From: RGIG7213 sp045544195
GTDB taxonomy: Bacteria; Bacillota; Clostridia; Oscillospirales; CAG-272
Length of the DNA: 63,905 nucleotides
Direction: 5' to 3'
Assembly (NCBI GenBank): GCA_045544195.1
Contig: JAZPYO010000020.1
Location: forward strand, 1-63,905
Positions 58,467 to 63,905 of this stretch are shown piece by piece. The translations under genes and the position numbers were made by a program. The notes beneath the pieces were generated by a model, which saw only the letters and a program-made list of their open reading frames with translations, had not been told where the DNA came from and did no database searches. How positions within the stretch are numbered: the stretch's first letter is position 1; each line of letters opens with the position of its first letter.

Positions 58467-60359
58467 TTATCTTATACCGAGATATATAAGCAAAACGGAT
58501 ATATCGGCAGGTGAAACGCCGCTTATCCGCGATGCCTGACCGACGGTTTCAGGGCGCATTTTATCGAGCTTCTGAATTGCCTCAAGCCGAAGGCCCTTTA
58601 TTTTGCTGTAATCTATGTCGCGCGGCAGTCTTACTTCCTCCAGCTTGCGCGCCGCCTTTACCGCCGAAAGCTGTTTTTTTATGTAGCCTGCGTATTTTAT
58701 TCTGATCTGCGCTTCGTTCAGGATCGTATCATCGTTTTCTGTTCTTTCAGTGTCTACGGGAGCTAAAAGCTCGTATGTGAGCTGAGGCCTGCGCAAAAGG
58801 TCTGCAAGCTTCATACCCGAATTTACACGCTCTGTGCCTGCCTTATCGCATATTTCGTCAAGCAGGTCAGTATGGCGGATAGTCACCGTGGCGGCTCTTT
58901 TTATTTCCGCTTCTATCCGTTCCTGCTTTTCCTTGAATTTTGCGTATCGCTCCTCGCTTATAAGACCTATTTCGTATCCGTACGGAGTTAAGCGCTCGTC
59001 GGCATTGTCCTGGCGGAGAAGCAGTCTGTATTCCGAGCGTGACGTCATCATTCTGTACGGCTCATTTGTGCCCTTTACGACAAGATCGTCAATAAGCGTG
59101 CCGATGTAGCTTTCATCTCTGCGAAGAATAAATTCGTCCTTGCCCTGAAGCTTGCGCGCTGCGTTTATTCCTGCGATAAGCCCCTGGGCTGCCGCCTCCT
59201 CATAGCCTGATGTGCCGTTGAACTGGCCTGTGCCGTACAGGCGGGGAATGCTTTTGAATTCAAGTGTGTGCTTTAACTGCAATGGGTCTATGCAGTCATA
59301 TTCTATTGCGTATGCGTGACGCATAATTACGGCGTTTTCAAAGCCCTTGAGAGAGTGGAGCATCTGCACCTGTACATCTGCGGGCAATGACGATGAAAAG
59401 CCCTGGATATACAGCTCCTCTGTATTTTCGCCCAGCGGCTCAACGAAAAGCTGATGGCGTTCCTTGTCGGAAAAGCGTACTATCTTGTCCTCAATGCTCG
59501 GGCAGTATCTCGGCCCTGTGCCCTTTATAACACCGCTGTAAAGCGGTGAACGGTGAAGATTTTCCTTTATTATTCTGTGCGTTTCGCTGTTTGTATACAC
59601 GATGTGGCACGGAATGTGCGGACGGGCTGAAAGCTCTTGCTTGCTCGTGCGCACCGAAAACGGTATTTCGCAGTCGCCGTTCTGCTCTTCAAGCACAGAA
59701 AGGTCAACGCTGCTTTTCAAAACTCTTGCAGGCGTACCTGTTTTAAATCTGAAAAGACGTATTCCGAGCTTTTCAAGATTTGCGGAAAGACAGCAGGCGG
59801 GAAGCATTCCGTCAGGGCCTGACTGTATTGCGCTTTCTCCGACGATAACTCTTGCGTTAAGATATGTTCCTGCGCATATTATCGCCGCCTTGCAGTGAAA
59901 TATTGCTCCGAGCGCGGTGACAACGCCGCATACGCCGTCCTCGTTTGTCATAATGTCTGTGACCTCTGCCTGATACAAGCAGAGATTTTCCGTTTTTTCA
60001 AGCAGCAGCTTCATATCGGCGTGGTATTTCGCCCTGTCTGCCTGAACGCGCTTTGAGTGGACTGCGGGGCCTTTTCCCAAATTGAGCATTCTGTTCTGGA
60101 GCGTTACAAGGTCTGCCGCCCTGCCCATTTCACCGCCCAAGGCATCTATTTCAAATACGAGATGGCCTTTTCCCGTGCCGCCTATTGACGGGTTGCACGG
60201 CATATTTCCGACGGAATCGAGATTGCTTGTGAAAAGTATTACGTCACAGCCGAGTCTTGCGCAGGCGAGCGCCGCTTCAATTCCAGCGTGACCTGCGCCG
60301 ATGACGGCAACGTCGGTTTTTCCAAGCTCAAATGTGGAGTTTTTAACGCTTTCACTCAT
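58467..60359 (-). CDS. mnmG: tRNA uridine-5-carboxymethylaminomethyl modification enzyme MnmG
   Basis: A 630-residue FAD/NAD-dependent enzyme that with MnmE modifies the wobble uridine of several tRNAs. N-terminal VIGAGHAGIEAALACARLG, the signature GGTGKGHLVFEIDALGGEMG, PSIEDKIVRFSDKERHQLFVEP, and the C-terminal MnmE-interaction domain are present. It starts inside the rbfA 3' end (8-base overlap), so it is translated with RbfA. The usual partner mnmE is not in this window. Confidence 0.97.
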   Translation of the reverse strand: MSESVKNSTFELGKTDVAVIGAGHAGIEAALACARLGCDVILFTSNLDSVGNMPCNPSIGGTGKGHLVFEIDALGGEMGRAADLVTLQNRMLNLGKGPAVHSKRVQADRAKYHADMKLLLEKTENLCLYQAEVTDIMTNEDGVCGVVTALGAIFHCKAAIICAGTYLNARVIVGESAIQSGPDGMLPACCLSANLEKLGIRLFRFKTGTPARVLKSSVDLSVLEEQNGDCEIPFSVRTSKQELSARPHIPCHIVYTNSETHRIIKENLHRSPLYSGVIKGTGPRYCPSIEDKIVRFSDKERHQLFVEPLGENTEELYIQGFSSSLPADVQVQMLHSLKGFENAVIMRHAYAIEYDCIDPLQLKHTLEFKSIPRLYGTGQFNGTSGYEEAAAQGLIAGINAARKLQGKDEFILRRDESYIGTLIDDLVVKGTNEPYRMMTSRSEYRLLLRQDNADERLTPYGYEIGLISEERYAKFKEKQERIEAEIKRAATVTIRHTDLLDEICDKAGTERVNSGMKLADLLRRPQLTYELLAPVDTERTENDDTILNEAQIRIKYAGYIKKQLSAVKAARKLEEVRLPRDIDYSKIKGLRLEAIQKLDKMRPETVGQASRISGVSPADISVLLIYLGIR

Positions 60360-60732
60360 TTTTGCTGCCGTCTTCCTCTATTTTACGCAGAATACCCGAT
60401 ATTTTCGCTCCGTATTCGACCGATGTGTCGGGGATAAAGGCAAGATCGGGCGTTATGCGGAGATTGAGCGATGAAGCAAGCTCACGTCTTAAAAAGCCCT
60501 TTGCGCTTTCAAGCCCCTTTTTTATCTCCTTGCGGATGATCTGCGCTTCCTCTGCGCTCACATCGTCAAGAAAGGAGTAAAATACCTTTGCGTATTTCAG
60601 ATCCGCTGTCACCTCGCAGCCTGTTACTGTCGTAAGGTATGACGATACCCTCGGATCCTTTACGTTTCTTATTATACGGCACAGCTCGCACGTCATCTGA
60701 TCGTTTATTCGCTGTTGTCTGTAATTAGCCAT
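60352..60732 (-). CDS. rbfA: ribosome-binding factor A
   Basis: A 126-residue KH-fold factor that assists 16S rRNA 5' end processing and 30S maturation. INDQMTCELCRIIRNVKDPRV and VTGCEVTADLKYAKVFYSFLDD, followed by RRELASSLNLRITPDLAFIPDTSVEYG, are typical. ATG follows AAAGGA. Usually near infB/truB; the coupling with mnmG is unusual. Confidence 0.96.
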   Translation of the reverse strand: MANYRQQRINDQMTCELCRIIRNVKDPRVSSYLTTVTGCEVTADLKYAKVFYSFLDDVSAEEAQIIRKEIKKGLESAKGFLRRELASSLNLRITPDLAFIPDTSVEYGAKISGILRKIEEDGSKNE

Positions 60733-60822
60733 TTATATCGTCCTTTCGGTGTTATATCCTTTACATTTTACAACATATTTTTTTCGTTGTCAATGTAATA
60801 TATGCAAATATTTATTGTGTTC

Positions 60823-60851
60823 TTGACAAAAAGGCGTGATTATGATAAAGT
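60823..60851 (+). promoter_or_regulatory. sigma-A promoter of the MBL-fold gene
   Basis: TTGACA, 17-base spacer, TAAAGT; the start codon is 31 bases downstream. Confidence 0.55.
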
Positions 60852-60882
60852 TTACTAAAAGATGTACAAGGAGAGAATTATT

Positions 60883-61728
60883 ATGAGCGTATCGTTATAT
60901 CAAATACATTCAGCAACACCCATACAGATGATGAGCTACGTTGTTAAAACGGAAAACGGCAGACTTATCGTTATAGACGGCGGAAACAAGGGCGACGGCG
61001 AGAGCCTTTTATCGTTTCTTTATGAGCTTTGCGGTGGAGAAAAGCCCGTTATTGATATGTGGTTTCTGACGCATAACCACACTGACCATGTTGATGCATT
61101 CAGCAGTATTATGCTGAACAGCAGCGAACGTATTACCGTGAAGAACGTGTGCTGCAAGATGATAGACCGCGATTTCTTCCTTTCACTGCCCGACGACGGA
61201 GCGTACGGCGGATATGACCTTGATCGCGCGTTTGAAATTTTAGGAAAGGACAAGGTGATAACGCCTTGTGTCAACGACGTTTTCACCTTTGACAACGTAT
61301 GCTTTGAGATACTTTATGTAACTGAGGATAAATTTGCCCATAACTATATGAACAACTCGTCTATGGTGATGATGATGTATGCAGAGGGGCAGAAAACGCT
61401 GTTTTTAGGCGATCTCGGCGTAGAGGGCGGAGAAAGAGTTCTTGAAATGCACCCAAAAGAAAAGCTGAAATGCGATTTCGTTCAGATGGCTCACCACGGG
61501 CAGAACGGCGTTGCACAGAGTTTTTACAAGGCTGTAAGCCCCAAGGGCTGTCTGTGGCCGACACCGAAATGGCTGTGGGATAACGATGCAGGCCTCGGAT
61601 ATAACACACACACCTTTGCGACTGTTATAACACGCTCGTGGATGGATGAATTGGGCGTAAAGACTCATTTCAAGGAATATGAGGGCACGCAACAGATCGT
61701 TTTGCCGTACGACTTTTCCGCTAAATAA
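60883..61728 (+). CDS. metallo-beta-lactamase-fold hydrolase
   Basis: A 281-residue MBL-fold protein. The metal motif HNHTDHVDAF is complete; LFLGDLGVEGG supplies the further metal Asp and AHHGQNG the later His. Sequence LWPTPKWLWDND suggests a hydrolase of the ComEC-like/phosphodiesterase-type branch, without the membrane part. Start ATG 60883 follows AAGGAG; an upstream ATG at 60862 lacks a ribosome binding site. Monocistronic. Substrate unknown. Confidence 0.87.
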   Translation: MSVSLYQIHSATPIQMMSYVVKTENGRLIVIDGGNKGDGESLLSFLYELCGGEKPVIDMWFLTHNHTDHVDAFSSIMLNSSERITVKNVCCKMIDRDFFLSLPDDGAYGGYDLDRAFEILGKDKVITPCVNDVFTFDNVCFEILYVTEDKFAHNYMNNSSMVMMMYAEGQKTLFLGDLGVEGGERVLEMHPKEKLKCDFVQMAHHGQNGVAQSFYKAVSPKGCLWPTPKWLWDNDAGLGYNTHTFATVITRSWMDELGVKTHFKEYEGTQQIVLPYDFSAK

Positions 61729-61780
61729 GAATATACGGTAAATTTTTATCGATTAAAAAAGGATATTGAATTGAAAACTG

Positions 61781-61809
61781 TTGACAAACGCCCGCAGTTT
61801 AATTATAAT
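61781..61809 (+). promoter_or_regulatory. consensus sigma-A promoter of rny
   Basis: TTGACA, 17-base spacer, TATAAT, exact consensus. Confidence 0.92.
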
Positions 61810-61880
61810 ATATCGTAAGGCGGATAATATCCTGCCGTAAAGAAATTTGTTCATTTAAAAAATAATAAGAAGGAGGTAAT

Positions 61881-61907
61881 TTGTTGGCACTATGCAGGTA
61901 TCATTGA
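61881..61907 (+). other. possible leader mini-ORF overlapping the rny start
   Basis: TTG TTG GCA CTA TGC AGG TAT CAT TGA reads as a seven- or eight-codon peptide in a different frame. AGGAGG (61871-61876) is at ideal spacing for it (7 bases from 61884) but 15 bases from the rny ATG at 61892. Confidence 0.3.
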
Positions 61908-63451
61908 CTATCGCAGTAATAATTGCCGTAGCGTGCGCTGTTGTGTTCCTTGCCATCGGTATTTTTGCGGGCATAGCATACCGTAAGAAAGTGGCTGAGG
62001 CGGCAATAGGCTCTGCTGAGGAAAAGGCGAAGCAGATCCTTGACGAAGCATCAAAGGCATCTGAAACGAAGAAAAAAGAAGCCTTGATCGAAGCAAAGGA
62101 AGAAATTCTCCGTCAGAAAACAGAGGCTGACAGGGATATAAAAGAGCGTAGAAAAGAAGTTTCACGTCTTGAAAGCCGCGCTGTTGCAAAGGAAGAAGCC
62201 CTTGATAAAAAGCACGAAGCCCTTGAAAAGAAGGAAGAAATTCTCAACAAGAAGATACGTGAAAACACTGAGCTGACAGAACAGATCGAAAAGATCAAGC
62301 AAAGCCAGCTTGAACAGCTTGAAAGAGTTGCAGGTCTTACTGCCGAGGAAGCAAAGGCAGAGCTGCTGGAGCAGATCGAAAACGAGGTAAGGCACGAGGA
62401 AGCTGCTAAGATCCGCGAGATCGAAGCTCAATTCAAGGAAGAAGCTGAGGCAAAGGCTAAAAACCTTATTTCTCTCGCTATCCAGAAATGCGCCGCAGAT
62501 CACGTTGCGGAGGTTACCGTATCGGTCGTAGCGCTGCCCAACGATGAAATGAAGGGCAGGATCATAGGCAGAGAGGGACGAAACATCAGAACGATCGAAA
62601 CGCTGACGGGAGTCGATCTTATAATCGACGATACACCCGAGGCTATCACGATCTCAAGCTTTGATCCCGTTCGCAGAGAGATCGCCCGTATGACGCTTGA
62701 AAAGCTCATATCCGACGGACGAATCCATCCGACGAGGATCGAAGAAACGGTTGAAAAATGCAAGCGTGAGGTGGAGGTATCCATCAAGCAGGCAGGCGAA
62801 AGAGCCGTATTTGAAACAGGCATACACGGAATAAACTCAGAGCTTGTAAGGCTTCTGGGCAGACTTAAATACCGTACAAGCTACGGTCAGAACGTATTGA
62901 ATCACTCAATGGAGGTCGCGTACCTTACGGGTATTATGGCAGCCGAGCTTGGAGTTGACGTTAATATTGCCAAGCGTGCAGGTCTTTTGCACGACATTGG
63001 TAAGGCGATGACGCAGGAGGTCGAGGGATCGCACGTTCAGATAGGCGTAGACATCGCAAGAAAGTACAAGGAAAATAAAGAGATAGTTCACGCAATAGAG
63101 GCGCACCACGGTGATGTTGAACCTCAGACGATAATAGCAGTGCTCGTTCAGGCAGCAGACGCTATTTCAGCAGCGCGCCCCGGTGCAAGACGTGAGGATC
63201 TTGAAAACTACATCAAGCGTTTACAGAAGCTTGAGGAGATCGCTAAGAGCTTTGGCGGCGTTGATAAATCATACGCTATCCAGGCAGGCAGAGAGATTCG
63301 GATAATGGTCAAGCCTGAGGAGGTAAATGACGAGCAGATGATCGTTGTTGCAAGGCAGATCGTTAAAAAGATTGAAAGCGAGCTTGAATATCCCGGTCAG
63401 ATAAAAATTCATATGATAAGGGAAAGCCGTGCAGTAGACTACGCAAAATAA
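61892..63451 (+). CDS. rny: ribonuclease Y
   Basis: A 519-residue membrane-anchored endoribonuclease that starts mRNA decay. N-terminal helix (IAVIIAVACAVVFLAIGIFAGI), long coiled coil to about 200, KH domain with GRIIGREGRNIRTIETLTGVDLIIDDTP, and HD domain with HDIGK and a downstream AHHGDVEPQ. The gene starts 15 bases after a strong AGGAGG, an unusually long gap. Promoter is perfect and the gene stands alone; a terminator follows. Confidence 0.97.
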   Translation: MQVSLTIAVIIAVACAVVFLAIGIFAGIAYRKKVAEAAIGSAEEKAKQILDEASKASETKKKEALIEAKEEILRQKTEADRDIKERRKEVSRLESRAVAKEEALDKKHEALEKKEEILNKKIRENTELTEQIEKIKQSQLEQLERVAGLTAEEAKAELLEQIENEVRHEEAAKIREIEAQFKEEAEAKAKNLISLAIQKCAADHVAEVTVSVVALPNDEMKGRIIGREGRNIRTIETLTGVDLIIDDTPEAITISSFDPVRREIARMTLEKLISDGRIHPTRIEETVEKCKREVEVSIKQAGERAVFETGIHGINSELVRLLGRLKYRTSYGQNVLNHSMEVAYLTGIMAAELGVDVNIAKRAGLLHDIGKAMTQEVEGSHVQIGVDIARKYKENKEIVHAIEAHHGDVEPQTIIAVLVQAADAISAARPGARREDLENYIKRLQKLEEIAKSFGGVDKSYAIQAGREIRIMVKPEEVNDEQMIVVARQIVKKIESELEYPGQIKIHMIRESRAVDYAK

Positions 63452-63550
63452 CTTAACGCCGAAGGGCTGATAAATATATTTTTAACATAAAACTAAAACG
63501 ACTTATCCATAGCCATGTGGCATGTTTATACGATATATTTATTTTGAAAG

Positions 63551-63592
63551 CTCCCCTGAATACCGTTTATACGGTATGCAGGGGAGTTTTTT
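63551..63592 (+). terminator. terminator after rny
   Basis: CTCCCCTG ... ATACCG-TTTA-CGGTAT ... CAGGGGAG and TTTTTT. Confidence 0.9.
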
Positions 63593-63596
63593 GAAT

Positions 63597-63905
63597 GATA
63601 TATGCCATTCGTGCTATGATATAGCGCTTGCACCGTGATATATACCATTTGGGCATATTGAAAGCTCCGCTGTCAAACGGGTGATACTCTTAGCGGAGAA
63701 TTTAAAAAATGTCGCTAAGTGCGAGCATCGCGTTTGTCGAGTCACTCGCAAATGGGCTAAGATAAAACCCTTATACAAGCAGAAAAGAGCAAGGATAAAA
63801 GGATATAAAACCTTCTATTCTTGCTCTGTTTTTTCTTTATGTCGATATGTCAACTTCGTTGACTCGATATGCTTTCACTTCGTTCAAGCTCGATATATTG
63901 TCGCT
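63597..63905. repeat. hairpin-array repeat, copy 8, with TCGATAT and TGATATA separators
   Basis: After rny the window ends in degenerate hairpin units spaced by TGATATA (63596-63660) and then, from 63838, units spaced by TCGATAT: GTCAAC-TTC-GTTGAC and GCTTTCAC-TTC-GTTCAAGC. Same three-base-loop design as the GTGATGT arrays. The array continues beyond the window. No gene in 63452-63905. Confidence 0.7.
63786..63834 (+). terminator. terminator-like hairpin
   Basis: AGAGCAAGGATA/TATTCTTGCTCT with one wobble pair, followed by GTTTTTTC. Same stem family as at 1503. Confidence 0.65.

Overview
The window looks like chromosome from a low-to-mid GC Gram-positive anaerobe of the class Clostridia, most likely the Ruminococcaceae/Oscillospiraceae. 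The evidence is two dockerin-bearing secreted proteins, a class III (anaerobic) ribonucleotide reductase, an indolepyruvate:ferredoxin oxidoreductase, RNase Y, a T-box leader on thrS, strong AGGAGG-type ribosome binding sites, consensus sigma-A promoters, and abundant short hairpin repeats. I see no rRNA, tRNA, CRISPR array, intact prophage or integrative element. Assignment to a genus is not possible from the sequence alone.

Layout. 0-5.4 kb: the end of a small membrane protein, a DUF554 protein, and a TrpXYZ-like ABC transporter (ATPase, permease, lipoprotein receptor) divergent from a LysR regulator. 5.4-9.6 kb: a long hairpin-repeat array, a putative glycoside hydrolase, then glycerol kinase with a monoacylglycerol-lipase-like hydrolase. 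9.7-15.5 kb: a REP-associated tyrosine transposase containing its own palindromes, two glycosyltransferases, a CDP-glycerol glycerophosphotransferase, and a fused glycerol-3-phosphate cytidylyltransferase/phosphodiester glycosidase. Together these suggest synthesis and trimming of a glycerol-phosphate cell-surface polymer. 15.5-26 kb: small lipoprotein and membrane genes, a sugar-phosphate isomerase-like gene interrupted downstream by a DUF5104 lipoprotein insertion, a YmfF/YmfH-like M16 pair, lgt, folD, and a large dockerin protein. 26-37 kb: a cluster of DnaA-box-like sites before a DUF6291 gene, two PrsA-like foldase lipoproteins, an RNHCP protein, a MinD-like ATPase with mgsA, T-box/thrS, aroQ, an MFS carrier, and a repeat field holding a DUF559 gene.

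37-50 kb: a sodium:solute symporter, then paaK, iorA, iorB and an ACT-domain gene (aromatic amino acid fermentation). These are interleaved with an O-acetylation cassette of one MBOAT gene and four DHHW/AlgX-like SGNH proteins; a relic of a second MBOAT copy shows that the cassette grew by tandem duplication. 50-54.5 kb: nrdG, nrdD with a fused glutaredoxin-like tail, and trxB, which read as a self-contained reductant chain for deoxynucleotide synthesis. 54.8-57.8 kb: a BspA-type leucine-rich-repeat dockerin protein. 58.4-63.5 kb: mnmG-rbfA, a metallo-beta-lactamase-fold hydrolase, and rny.

The most unusual structure is a dispersed family of hairpin arrays: small stems with three-base loops, separated by GTGATGT, whose stem sequences differ between units while pairing is kept. 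It occurs at nine or more places, always between genes. Other leads are the TagD-NAGPA fusion, the transposase carrying translated REP palindromes, the DnaA-box cluster, the interleaved aromatic/O-acetylation locus, and the NrdD-glutaredoxin fusion. All assignments are by reading motifs; no database search was run.
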